Positions 47,738 through 59,936 of a DNA stretch of 64,000 bases are shown here, piece by piece. Both the position numbers and the translations under genes were made by a program. How positions within the stretch are numbered: position 1 is the stretch's first letter; each line of letters opens with the position of its first letter. The notes under the pieces are model-generated. The model saw only the letters and a program-made list of their open reading frames with translations, had not been told where the DNA came from and searched no databases. The DNA comes from Fasciolopsis buskii (lineage: Eukaryota; Platyhelminthes; Trematoda; Plagiorchiida; Fasciolidae): NCBI GenBank assembly GCA_008360955.1, contig LUCM01004968.1, positions 222,319 through 286,318 on the forward strand, in the 5' to 3' direction.

Positions 47738-48294
47738 CTTATCAGCGTCCGATATTTCATTCAATAAATATATTAATCTTCACTCTGTTCTTCGCTGCTG
47801 ATGACGTCTTTCTTCTTCTTCCCGCTCCCTGCTAATGGATTTCCATAATGAATTATCACCTTTTTGCCTCTTCGAGTTTCCGGAAGGCTTTCGTTCATTT
47901 TTTATCAGCTACAAAATCTCGATAAAACGACAAGCCCCATTTCGCTTCTTCATTTTATCATTGGGCATTTAATATTCTTCATGTTTCCCCCAGTTGTTTG
48001 GCCTATTTTGGAAGTATCTCAACCCGCACTCATGATTTTTATTTACTTTCTTCTTTGTGATTTAGCTACATTGTTTTCTTAAAAAATCTTGTCAAATTCA
48101 GTCATTTCTTCTATATCTTGTAATTTATTGCCGTTCTCCAATTGAATTTTTCCTTGCGGTGTGCATCATTGATACCCACAAACGACACGTTCCGCGTAGA
48201 AAGTTACTTATGTTTTTCGCATAATAACAAGTAATCTGGTCAACCTTCTCAATTTGTTCGCACCTGTGAACTACTTTCATCCTTGTAGCTTGTG
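47738..48294 (+). repeat. Inverted repeat, left arm (557 bp)
   Basis: This is identical in length to the right arm at 55,083-55,639 and reverse-complementary to it. By my reading there are about nine substitutions and no gaps, about 98% identity. Homology begins at CTTATCAGCG and stops at TAGCTTGTG. The unit is weakly related to the 3' region of LINE copy A, so it is probably a 5'-truncated family 2 LINE 3' end. An open frame of 72 codons (47,864-48,082) is present in both arms with three amino-acid changes, but it is probably incidental. Confidence 0.92.
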
Positions 48295-48659
48295 GCTCCC
48301 TCGTAACATTTGATCACGCAACCGAGCACGCCAATCCAATTATTCAAAAATTGTGCCCTTATTCAACCCTTCGCATGTATCGATGACTTTTGGATGAATA
48401 ATATGACATAAACAAGAGCGTACGGGTTCCACGATGTCGCAGAATTTAATGTCCTTCATCAGCCTAAAGCGAGATACTCTATCAACAGATTTGTCGATTC
48501 CTAATATTCTTTTGTCACCGGATTTCCACAGTTAGTATCCTTTATGGCTGCATCAAGCAACCAATAGTAAACTTGACGCAAAATTTCTTTTGAACAATTC
48601 CATGCTGGCCAGTATAAAAGAGGCTGTCCTCTGCGGGATATCACGAGCTGCCTATCAAC

Positions 48660-50030
48660 CAAGCGCCTCATGATCCTGAAGACGACCGTTGTATGTCGAC
48701 TGGCCGATATTTGTCTGAGTCACATCGTACACTTTTCTGGTGCATGGAGATTATGATAAAATTTTTCCAGTGGGAGGGAATTGCATTGCAGTAGACGGAA
48801 TTTTTGTATAAATTGGCCGGATGAGTTGAAATTTCCCCAAAAATACCTAGCCACAAGACAGCTGGAAAGAACGAGCCCATTACAGGGCCGTAGTTATCTT
48901 TTGTTTTTGCCAGAAGCGCAACTGATTTCTGTTAAAATTCGTTGAAATTTCTTATAAGGCCAAGCAGGTGAACATAAAGCCAGAAAGCTGCCGTACCCAT
49001 TAGAGGTAAGAAGAATCTGCTTCATGCCTCAAAATATTCCTGATGGTTGATCGGATATGCCTTATCGTGGGTGATATGCTGGGTAATATTGGCGGTAAAC
49101 CCGTGTGGTTGCCCCTAATTTATTAAGTTCGGCAGAGCTGTTTGTGCTTTTCGTTTAGCAAAAGCGCGTAACTATTGCCTTTTACTATGAAGGTCGACTG
49201 TTGTCTCTAATTTTTTGAGGGGACATTTATTGTTACAAACAAACGGAAACCTCTGGTCTTAAAGAATCCTTTCCGAAATCGGGCAATTTTGTGAATTAGT
49301 CCATCGTTACAGTTCTTTCTTTAAAGCACCGGGAAACTTCAGCCCAAGCAAAACTATCAATTCATTAGTGCGGAAACGAATAAGGTTTATTGATTGCCAG
49401 TTACACATTTCATAGAAAAGGGGGAGATTTTGCATTCGATTTCTCTTTACTTTCCGATACAGTCTAAAAGAGAGTGAAAAGCTATTTTTGAAGAGAAGTG
49501 GAAAAGTGATTACATTTATGGAAAATATATCCAATGGATGTGCGGACCCCGTCCGGCCCATTGTAAACATTTGGTCTGGAAAATAATGGTTCCTTGTCGG
49601 GTGGAACTTGAGTTACACCTATTCTCGGGGCCAAAATGTGGCAACAAAATGACTGAAGCAACCAGGAATTTTCCGGATGAACCGACAAACATCTCGAGCA
49701 TTGCAGGCAGGTTTTCCCTGTGTTAATTGGTAGATCCCGCACGTTTGCCTATTTTCATACAGAAAGTATATTGCCTACAGCACGCCGACGAGAGGATCCA
49801 ACCACTTTTAGGGCTTCCGCGAATAAAAGCCTAACAGACTGCAATATCGCAGATAAATCGCTCGCGATCACCAAAATAATAGCCACCCTAGTGCCGAGCC
49901 CTGGAACACTCTTGTGGAGATCATACTTTTGCGAACTAGCCTTCATTGCTCAGACAGAAAGTTCTACCATTTATGCACCTGACTCAGCGAACTTCTCCCT
50001 TAAGCTGACAAATGCGCGTTATTAAGGATT
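48660..50030 (-). mobile_element. CR1/Jockey-group LINE fragment
   Basis: In the minus frame 48,880-48,668, NAIPSHWKNFIIISMHQKSV and SDKYRPVDIQ match the P..WK.A.I.PI.K.......YRPVS entry block of non-LTR reverse transcriptases. Upstream, the frame at 49,570-49,307 is a basic linker (RLYRKVKRNRMQNLPLFYEM). Frames further upstream to about 50,030 may be endonuclease remnants but are unreadable. Catalytic motifs are not seen. Confidence 0.55.
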
Positions 50031-50279
50031 CGCGAAATCGCTTCAGTAACCTACCAACTACACCAAAGTTTGGCAATTTTGGCAGTAGGCGGCGAAGATT
50101 CACCGGGTAAATCAGCTTATTATGGTAGAGATAACGTACCTTCATCTATGTGCCTCCACCAAATCTGTTTTACGCTGTCCAAACGGTATAGTAAATTTTG
50201 AAGTCGGGATCTGCGTCTGCCAAACCTTTTAAGCGGGAGACAGCATACTGTACTGCGCCAGCCGCTGGCATGTGTAATC

Positions 50280-50660
50280 AGATAATGTGCTCTATCACTT
50301 TGTAGAGGATTTTGTCAAGCCCACAAATCTATAACTGAGTACTTCCAAGTGCCAGCCGCCCTTTTGGGTAGCCACCATTGCCACTGTCTTCCAGTTCTGT
50401 GGTAAATGTTCCTGCCTCAGAGTGGCTTCGCATAGCTTACAAGCCGGTCCTGTCAAGAGGCTTTCAGGAGGCTTCGCAGTTGCCGGGGCGTCTCAACTGG
50501 GTCAGCCGACTTAGTAACCTTCATATTTCCTGGGTGTAGACTAACCATATTCCACGTTAGGTACAAGTCGTCTGTGTCTTTTAGCAGGAGTGGAAGGTTC
50601 AACTCGCTATGAAAGCCCGCATCCTCCGGTATGACCTTCTAAAGCAATCGCCCAGCAATT
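50280..50660 (-). mobile_element. Second LINE reverse transcriptase fragment
   Basis: The minus strand contains LRQEHLPQNWKTVAMVATQK, then SYRFVGLTKIL-like sequence and IEHII. This is the LP..WK.A.V.PI.KGG...NYRPVSLTSI..K..E.II block of Jockey/CR1 reverse transcriptases in shifted frames. It is only about 120 codons and lacks the catalytic core. Confidence 0.6.
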
Positions 50661-50664
50661 TCTC

Positions 50665-53600
50665 CTCCCTGATGTTAGCCACAGCAACGAAATATCCACC
50701 TGCCGTTAGCCAAATGACCCTAATTAAAGGTTTTTAAATGCTTTCCAGCTGCAGTGCGCGGAGTACGACAAAATTTGAACCAAAAGGTGATGAATGACAT
50801 TTACCTCATGGGGCATCCGAATCCGGAATTCGCGGGTTAAGTTGCAAAATTAATAACTGGTTTTCCAGTGAAAAAATCAATAGCGGAGTGTGATGCAGGA
50901 CAATAAAGAAAGCTAGGAAAATGTAACCAAAATAAACATTTCATATTTGGCGGGCGCAGGAAGAGCAAATAGTATCCAAAGAACGGCACACTCCGAACCA
51001 GCATAGGATGCAGCAAACCGAAGACCTCTTATTCGGAGTCCAGCACTTTCACCAAGGTGGGCAAGGTTCAACCGAACCAACCCGTGATTCCCCAATTCAC
51101 GTTTTAATGAATCAAATGACGTACGCCAACCCCAATCATAAGAAAAAATTAACGAACAATACCAGTTACCGGTTGAAACAGCAGTCCTTCACAAACATGG
51201 TTTTCATGTGGCGGGTCTCAGGTAATTGCAGTTTCAATTTCTGACTCCAAAGCCTTTACCAAAACCGTTACTCCTATTTATCATTCTTCCTTCGAATAAT
51301 CATTTTCATTTTCCTATTCTTTCATGGTTATTCTAACCCCGCAACACCATCGTTTGGGGAAGTCTCTAGGGATAACTCCTTTTCACAACCGGAATTGGGA
51401 GCTGACAGCAACGGGTACTTTAGCCAGAGCACGTCGCCAAGATGAATCGCCTAATTCGCCTACCCATCAATTACGTCTAACACGTGGACACGAAATACGC
51501 ATGGGAATGTAAGATGACGGTTTGCATCACCAACAATCAGAACTTTGATAGTGAAAGCTGTGTGTCTAATTAAAAGGATGTCAGCCGACTTCGCTTTATG
51601 CATCCTAATGATGCCAAATGTTATCCAAAGGACAATCAAATTCACAAAATACAGGTATGCAAAGTAATCGACCAAAAATAACTTTACTACATCAAGTAAA
51701 AAAGGCAGTGTGTTGGATACCAACAATCGTGGTCACATACAAGCCAAGGTAACTGGCGCAAGTCCCGCCAAAGCGTTCCATTGGATGTGTGAACTAGTGA
51801 ATCTCCAACTGGACCTCCCTTGCTTCGCAGAATATCATTTACCACTCCTCTCGACCACTACTTCTTATGGGCATCTTCCAAAATCTCCATAAATGGTTCA
51901 CCAGGCTTCGTGTTTCTTTTTATTGACCGCTACTTGTGCCTTCTGCAATGAAGCTACGTGAAAACCTCTCCTTTTCTAAATGTATCGACTAGCTCCAAGT
52001 TCCTTCTGCACAAACAAAGAAGCCATTGGGCAACCCAATTTGATAGAACTTCTTTAAGTTCGGAGCGAGCCGATCCAGTTCATTTGAGTCATCTGTCACT
52101 GGTATGGGTGGACGATCATGCAATATCCTTTCAACTTCCCTGAAGAAAGTTGACAGATTCTCAAGCGTCAGTTGCTAAGTATCGAAAAGAGAACGTGAAA
52201 ACTTTGGAACAGATCGGGCCACTCCTTAAGACTCCATCTCAAGGGCTTGCAGCTGGAGCCCAAGTTCAACTCGTTAATAATATTATTTCTTGGACAGCGC
52301 CAGGATACTCAGTGCGCATGATTATGACATGCGACGGTGGTGACAATAAGAAAAAACGCACTCGTGCTAAGGCGGGGCGTTTATAATAACTAATGATTCT
52401 TTTGCAAGGCCATGTATGTATCGTAAGAGCACACATGGCGACGAGTTTTCAGGCGTCCAAAAGAGACTTCTCATGAGTAGCGCCTGGTGTCTTTTCCGAG
52501 CATCTCATGGGCCACTATAACCATACAGCAGACTCAGATGGATCGATAACGGCACCGATAAGTCGCTTAATGTGGCGGCATTTCTGGATGATGGAACAAC
52601 ACTAATTGGGCTTAGCAGAACGGATAACGGGCGGCAAGAAGAAAGCTCACTAAATCAAGAAACGAGAAAGTTAGAGGCAGCTTCTGGCAAAATGTATAGT
52701 CTAGTGAGCAGCATATTGAACGGACACTGGCAGCATAAAATGCCGTATATTAGAAGCACAGTTCGCGGGGATGGTGAAAATGGCGGCATGGGATTGAAAT
52801 TGTGCAACCAAATGTCTGATTCACGTGGCCTGTTTTGGGTAATTTTTACTTTGTAAATTACAACTAAGTCCAATGTTGTAGGTGCAGTTGGAAAAAGAAA
52901 AGGAAACGGACTTAAATAAGGCAATGCCTAATGGGCTCTTTTGAAGAACAGTCACCAAAAGCCTCAGTCTTTTGCCAAATAAATAAAGGTTCATGAGATA
53001 TGATGTCCTCAACCATTTTAATGAAGAATGTTGAGATACATGGAGACTGTCAGCTCATATCAGATGCCAATAAAAAGTTTTGACCCCCGAATTCCTTTTT
53101 AAGGTCTGGATAAAAAGAACTTCGGGAAAGACCGAAATAAGCCAGAACAAAAGGGTGCACATGAACATTGAGACTAGATGGGTGCTTACCACGACAGTGC
53201 TAGTGGGTGGGCCTGGCCGATTGCCGACCACCCACCCTAGAAAACACCGTTGAGGGGTGAACGCATGAAGTGAAATCCACCAACCCATCTCATGCTTCAT
53301 CAAAATCCCTCTTAGGTTTAGTTGCGATAATTTGCAAACAAACGAGAACTAATTTGTAAGCACATTTGGGGTTACTGCCGTTATTGTTCATGGTCACCTT
53401 CGACTGTCGACCTCTCGCCACAGACCTAGTAGAGGGCTCAGTAAAAGTACAGGTTGGCACTGAGTGATTTCAGCTTGAAACGCTGGGATACATAGAAAAG
53501 TAAACAAACCCACTTGGCGTTCTTGTTCAGACCTGCAACGCCTAAATTACAATGGCCTAATGAACTTTAACCTGACTACGGCGGGCCCGTATCCAGTAGA

Positions 53601-54405
53601 CTCGAGAAGCTCAGAGTCATTCTGGCCGAAACTTTGCATTCCCAAGAAAGACGACTTGATAGAAACGCCGGACACTTGGGTCAAAAATTGCCTTCATTGC
53701 TACTTCCGCAAATTCCCTTGAGACAGTCACCGAGACCGTCCCTGCCAGTTACTTATTGTTATCGATAAGGCGCGAAACGACCTCTTATTTTTCGGCTGAA
53801 TTAATCAGGAATTATTCAAGAACACTTTATCATTTAATATTGCACAATGGCGGAGCCCAACAAAAAGAAAAATCCCTCGAATCGCTATCTCAACTTCTTT
53901 TTCAATGGAGTTGCTGCCGCCAGTCCCAACCTGGAAGTAGTAACGCACTACTTTAGGGCTCCTCTGAACTTATCCAGGGTCAGGAGACATTTCTAAATGA
54001 CACCATCAGTCAATCTGAAGCATACCTCGGCTCCATAACCCACAACAGAAGCAATAAAAAGAGCATGGCATTCCATTCCCCTTGGTGCCTTCGCAATTTT
54101 GCGGCCATCCCACCTGGGTATCCGAACATGGCTTTTCTTTCTAGTAACCTTGGGCGATAATTTACCGCGCTAGCAATCCCGACTCAAGGAGGTCATCCCG
54201 ACCTAGTCCCCATTTACACAAATGTTGAGAAAATCTCTTTACCAGAACTACGTGAGATCCTGTTTATCCTATTGGATCATAAATAGACCACGACTGCAAT
54301 ATTGAGGCCCTCCAAGGAAGACTTCCAACCTTCAAATATCATTCGAACACATCTAGCTCAACATCCCACAGCAGACCTGAATTGCGGTAATTCGGTAGAT
54401 TTGAA
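50665..54405. other. Long stretch without recognised features
   Basis: Many overlapping short open frames on both strands, none with clear motifs. The plus-strand sequence at 53,660-53,960 has weak LINE-endonuclease flavour (ETPDTWVKNC), and the minus frame 51,726-51,460 contains VLIVGDANRH, which could echo a GDFN box. I do not find either strong enough to call. Confidence 0.3.
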
Positions 54406-54407
54406 AG

Positions 54408-54722
54408 CTACACTGACTTAATATGCAAACACCTTGCAGCATGGAGAATGGCGCACAAAGCGCCTCGTCTATGAAGCACCTTAAAATACCCCTGTCCTGA
54501 CACGTCAGACACACCACCGAACACATTTTTATCTTCCGTTTTATGAAATATTAACTCTAGGTGTCCTTCTTCATAGAATCTTTTGAGCACTCCCTGGGAG
54601 GTGGCTAAATGACATACATTTTCAAATATCTCGGCAACTTTCTCTGCCGCAAACCTCCCGCATAAGTGGAATAAACTATACCGAAGCGATGGTTTGGTGG
54701 GTTTAAGTTCTTGGGATCTCCA
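54408..54722 (-). CDS. Unassigned 104-codon open frame, protein-like
   Basis: The open frame runs from the codon after TAG (54,725-54,723) to a stop at 54,408. It reads LKPTKPSLRYSLFHLCGRFA, EKVAEIFENVCHLATSQGVL, KRFYEEGHLELIFHKTEDKN and FKVLHRRGALCAILHAARC in order. Further minus-strand frames to 55,094 (for example RCLGVFCHYHWRQPVVNSKE) may belong to the same damaged coding unit. It has no ATG at the start. It could be an exon, a pseudogene or an unfamiliar retroelement domain. It lies just beyond the 3' end of LINE copy B. Confidence 0.3.
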   Translation of the reverse strand, partial: WRSQELKPTKPSLRYSLFHLCGRFAAEKVAEIFENVCHLATSQGVLKRFYEEGHLELIFHKTEDKNVFGGVSDVSGQGYFKVLHRRGALCAILHAARCLHIKSV

Positions 54723-55082
54723 CTAGACCTCTATAGTTGCACCCCAATAAGCGAAGCCTATTTCATACATTTTAGAGACCGGTGCTTGTAAGAATACGTC
54801 TTCTATGCCAGCAGGCGTGGCGACGATTTCTTTTCTAAAACAGTGTTATCCCAAAATGACTGGCCATAAAGGTAGAACCACTTTACATGTTCAACTTCAT
54901 TGAATGATCGCTAAACCTAGCCGCGCATCCTTAAATTGTCGTACCTTCGCCGGCTCTTTGGAGTTTACCACTGGTTGACGCCAATGATAGTGACAAAAAA
55001 CACCTAAACACCGCAAAGCGGCATATTTATGGAAAGCTTCAGCAGGCGCACATAGTAAAATGTTCCAGCGCTGCGGTAGTAT

Positions 55083-55639
55083 CACAAGCTGCAAGGATAA
55101 AAGTAGCTCACAGGTGCGAACAAATTGAGAAGGTTGACCAGATTACTTGTTATTATGCGAAAAACATAAGTAACTTTCTACGCGGAACGTGTCGTTTGTG
55201 GGTATCAATGATGCACACCGCAAGGAAAAATTCAATTGGAGAACGGCAATAAATTACAGGATATAGAAGAAATGACTGAATTTGACAAGATTTTTTAAGA
55301 AAACAATGTAGCTAAATCACAAAGAAGAAAGTCAATAAAAATCATGAGTGTGGGTTGAGATACTTCCAAAATAGGCCAAACAACTGGGGGAAACATGAAG
55401 AATATTAAATGCCCAATGCTAAAATGAAGAAGCGAAATGGGGCTTGTCGTTTTATCGAGATTTTGTAGCTGATAAAAAATGAACGAAAGCCTTCCGGAAA
55501 CTCGAAGAGGCAAAAAGGTGATAATTCATTATGGAAATCCATTAGCAGGGAGCGGGAAGAAGAAGAAAGACGTCATCAGCAGCAAAGAACAGAGTGAAGA
55601 TTAATATATTTATTGAATGAAATATCGGACGCTAATAAG
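55083..55639 (-). repeat. Inverted repeat, right arm (557 bp)
   Basis: Reverse complement of 47,738-48,294 with about nine differences and no indels. It forms the 3' end of LINE copy B, whose other parts are far more diverged from any relative in the window. The arms are separated by 6,788 bases. Confidence 0.92.
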
Positions 55640-57879
55640 TCAAAATGAAAAGTAATTGGTTCTTTTGCGTTTGATGTTCGCACTGATTGCGACTACGGTA
55701 TGAGATTTGCCTCGGTTCTGGAGGGGTTTTGATGACAATGTTCTGATGTGCAGAAGAAAAGTTTGTCTAAAACAAGGATTTTTCTGCGCACGCCTCCGCT
55801 GTGATTGACTGCCGATATGGTGGATGCATGCCTAGAATCGGGTGGGCTCAGCAGTAAATTTATGTAATTGGAAGTACCTGTATGTTCATAGGACGATGGA
55901 TTTAAGAACCACATTATGCGGCCTCCAATTATAGACGGGGTATCAGTCTGCGTTGGTGCATCACGTTTGCTAAGTTATGTTCATCGCGGCCTGTACAGCA
56001 GATCGTATTTGTCTGCCCCTTGACAGTCTGTCTGAGCCTTGGGACAGTATTTTTCACGGCGTGTAAAAACATGCAAGGATGGGGCCAAAATCTGGATAGC
56101 AATCTTACGGCAAAACACAAGTGGTGACTCGCACATTTCTAACTGAAAAATGGGAGAAAACTTTGCAGCCTGCAGGCATTAAGCCTGAGGATTTATGGGT
56201 ACAACGCTGAAATCGAAGAATCATGTAGGTCCTTTAGAATGAGGCATTAAACGATGCCACCCATCACACAAATTTTGGATTGGTCGTCACATGGGTCCAG
56301 AAGAATGACCTGGGTAAGGCTATCGGTTGTTTGTTAAGAAATAAGCAGGAGCCAGGCATGAATATCCACATCAAATTTTGTACCTTGGTGCAAGCGCAAT
56401 AAACTTGCTTGATTGAGTTTTTAAAAGTGTGCATGCAATGTTTCATTGGTGGGAAGTTTGGAGAAAATTCCTGTAGATATTTTTTCTGTAGATGCGAGGA
56501 TAGGCCGTTCCTAAGGCCAATGGGAATGCAATTAGCCAGACCTTTTTGAACGGGAAGAGATTGTATCCTTAGTTTTATTCGTGTGAACTTAATTTTCAAT
56601 CCTTATCTTAGGCACCAATCAAAGGCTCTTTCTTTCCGAGTGTAAGAATCGCGCAACTTGGTTGAATGTTTACGAATTTTGCCCTCTTATTTTCATTTTA
56701 GAGTTAGCTGGGAGGGAGGAATCATCCTTAAATGTTGACGCAGATTTTCACGAAAGTAAAAATATTTGATTATGTGGAACCCTTTCGTGCGTGATATGCT
56801 TAAAATGGGAACTGAAACCATGAACTCAGTTCATTGCAAGGAATCGGAATAGTTAGTCCTTACTTGGGTAGCGGGAACCGAACAAAATGTACCAGTTGTC
56901 TTACGAAAAAGTAAAGGTTCACTTGAAATCAGCGTGGCCGTAGGGGATCAAAGTTTAATTTAGCGGTGAAGGGTAACCCAAAAGTCGTTTTGTAAGCGTT
57001 CTTCGAAATTCTCAGACTCCATTGTATCGCCCTGTTGCATGCTGAAACAGACTATGGATCGATAATCGGGGGTAGGTGTTTCATGGATTTTCTATATTGA
57101 AAGTTTAATTTCCAGAGTTCTAAAAGTTCTGTGCACCAACTCAACTATTCTTCTAGGCTTTGTAACTTGAAACATGATGTAATCTAAAAAGGTGAAGCGT
57201 TGAATTAGTGCAAACTTTGGTCTCTGATTGTTTTAGGGGGTTGAATGACCTGGTTAATTTCAAAGATTCCTGTAGGGATGTGGCTTTTGTGCGCCTGTAT
57301 ACCTCTTCGTCGGCTAAGTTGTGCACTATGAATTAAGAGAGGGCAGATAAATTTTGTTTATTACGGTTATGTCGAAGTCACGGAGGAAGGCGTACATGCC
57401 ATTTTTGTATCATCTGCAAACAGAAAAGTAATACCGCCCATAACGATATGGAACGTGTTGATTTAAAGCAGAATGATTAGTGGACCCATTACGATTTCTT
57501 AAATAAATTCACCATTAATCCGATCAGGCTCAGATAAAGTTCTATTTACAGTCACTTCTATTTCAAAGATATAATTAGAGGAATACTAAACCAACAGGGG
57601 TTTTTTTCCTAAATTTAGATGTCCATGGGAAAGTTACAACCAGACACAATGGAAAGCCTTCGTCATATTCAAAAAATCACAACTGTCTTTGGAAGCCCCC
57701 TTTAATATGTTTGAGAGTTCGGTCACGCGGGTAAGGCGTAATTTACCCTGAAAGAAACAGGACCGACCTGCGGTACTGAGGTCATGATTTAATGTGAATG
57801 TTGTTTGTTTACATTTATGGTCTTTTCATAAAACATGACAAAATTGGAGTGTGATTAATGGGTCTGTAACTAAAAAATA

Positions 57880-59936
57880 CATTCACTATCATCGTCACCC
57901 TTACTTTCCATCAAATCTTCTTTTCAAGCAAATGACTCTGGCCCGTAGTAACGACATTGTTTCTGACGAACCCAAACGGTACCCTCCAGACAAAATAAGG
58001 TCACCATCCTGGATTCTTATTTTATCACTCCTCATCGTCATTTCTTTTCATTTTAGACAATACAGACCTCATATTTTCTCCACGAACATGGAGTCTTACG
58101 TGGTATCTTCTATTCGCTTAATGATCGTTCCCATACCATTCCTTGTTTTTCAAAGGCACGACCTCCTAGAGTGGAATATAATCCATGAGTTACACGCTGA
58201 ATTTATTCAATCCCTAGCACATCTATCTTTGTAGCCTGATCATTATTTATATTAGCAGCAGTTGTTCCCTGTCCGTCCGACAATATACCGGTTCATTCTC
58301 CTTAATCGTAGTGTAGACGATCCTACCAAATACCGGGTCATTCTGTTAACTCATAGCGTAGACGATCCACACAATAAATTAACCAGCCCGCCCAGTTAAA
58401 TATGTATATGTATACAACAAAGAAAACTCAGATTACCCAGCCAACATCCATATATTTTGAATTGAAATATGCGCTCTAGTAACTTTCTAATCTGAGCCAC
58501 TAGTTAGATTGATCGCTTCTAAATCCGCAGCTGGCAGCTGGGCCAGACTGCCGCCCGTCATTTTCTCTCCCTTCCGGGTCGTATAATTCTGTTTGGATGG
58601 AGATACTTGCCCGCGCTCCGGCGATTGTCTGATCCTGCAAGGACGATGTTTCCCTTAGCCTACCCATACCATATTTGAATTCCTCCCTCCAAACCATGAG
58701 TACACCGGCGTTAACACAACAGTGCGGAGCCCGGCCACATCCACAACTTTGGCCGGAGCACATCGGGCGGGCAACTCAGCTGCAGCGGTGCGCGGGTGCA
58801 GCTAGGTTGACGGACTACACGTCCTGCGTTCACCATCAAACGGTGTTTTTCAGGTTAGGTGGCCAGCACTCAGTCAGCTCCACTCGCTAGCACTGTTGTG
58901 GCAAATAACCCACTAGCTCCTACGTTAACGTGCACCATTTCGTACTGGCTTCCTCTTGCTCCTTCCCGAAATTCTGCCAAAACTATGCAAAACGGACTCA
59001 AGTAGGAGAGTATTTTTATTGGCATCCAATATAAACTGACGTTTACAATGCATCTAGTCCTTCTAAAACAGCTGAGGCCCGTAGTTTTCCACCAGCCTCT
59101 ATTTTGGTCTGCGGAATTTGGCAATAAATCGACGTTCCTGATAACACTTCTCTACACGAGTCCACCAGACCTTGCCTAATTTGATTTGGTTCTCTTTCTT
59201 TTCCAACCCACCTCCCTCCCTAAACAAAGCTGAAACTGATGAACTCAAAGTTGCTAAAAACAAACGTATTAGTTCCACGATTCTCATCCCGAGTCACTAC
59301 CTTCCTTGCTCAATGGACCGTGCTTTCAGATTTTTTGAGGTTTTTACTGCTTCATATGATATCCAGTCTGATTTTGACTCATCTCCATTCCATTATCACA
59401 TCCTTATTGATCCTGATCTTCACCGTATACCTCTCTTGATTTTCGAGGATCCCGGCAAATTGGCGTCAACAGCCATTGCCTTCAAGCCATATTTTGCGCA
59501 AGCCATATGCACCTTTGATGCATTTAAACGTAGCATTACTCGCGGTGCAGGAATGGTAATCAGCCAAGGAAAATTCTTTACGAATCATTACCTAGTTTTG
59601 ATTTAAAATTCTAAACCTCGTGCCCAGCAAATCGCATTGCCTATTATGATCTTGTGAGCGAAAACACATTGCATTGTATGTTCAGATTCTGTTTTCCGTG
59701 TCTGCACTTTGCCTTCCTTGCAAACTTTCGATCTTGCCCTGCGCATGATTCTCGCATGTCGGTAAACATACACAAACGAACAAACCTTTCAAACTACTCA
59801 AGGTTGCCCTCACCCCCTTCCCCTTCAATTATATATTACTCGTATGTCCTGTGCATCATCTCTGTAAAAATTTGACTTTCTTTTGCATGCCTCTCGCAAA
59901 TCGAGAAATATACATTATTACTATTATCATTATAGG
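57880..59936 (+). mobile_element. Insertion in LINE copy B, probable plus-strand LINE 3' portion
   Basis: Alignment of copy B with copy A breaks at GGGTCTGTAACT (57,860-57,871) and resumes at GGTTCCCACTTTGA (59,937), leaving about 2.06 kb unmatched. The inserted sequence ends GAGAAATATACATTATT with an ATT-type tail, a typical LINE 3' end, also seen at 44,343. Its first frame (to 58,234) has weak RT-entry flavour, with MIVPIPF and LLEWNIIHELHAEFIQ. A GC-richer block at 58,500-59,120 is open on both strands and unidentified. Confidence 0.55.
58265..58375 (+). repeat. Short imperfect direct repeat
   Basis: CCGGTTCATTCTCCTTAATC...GTAGACGATCC is followed by CCGGGTCATTCTGTTAACTC...GTAGACGATCC, two diverged units of about 50 bases within the insertion. 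Confidence 0.5.

Noticed and set aside
47864..48082. 72-codon hydrophobic frame conserved between the inverted-repeat arms
   Set aside because: Its conservation is explained by the whole 557-bp unit being nearly identical; changes are not biased to silent sites and there is no family match.
51460..51726. VLIVGDANRH as a LINE endonuclease GDFN box
   Set aside because: No neighbouring endonuclease motifs could be read, so a single short resemblance is insufficient.
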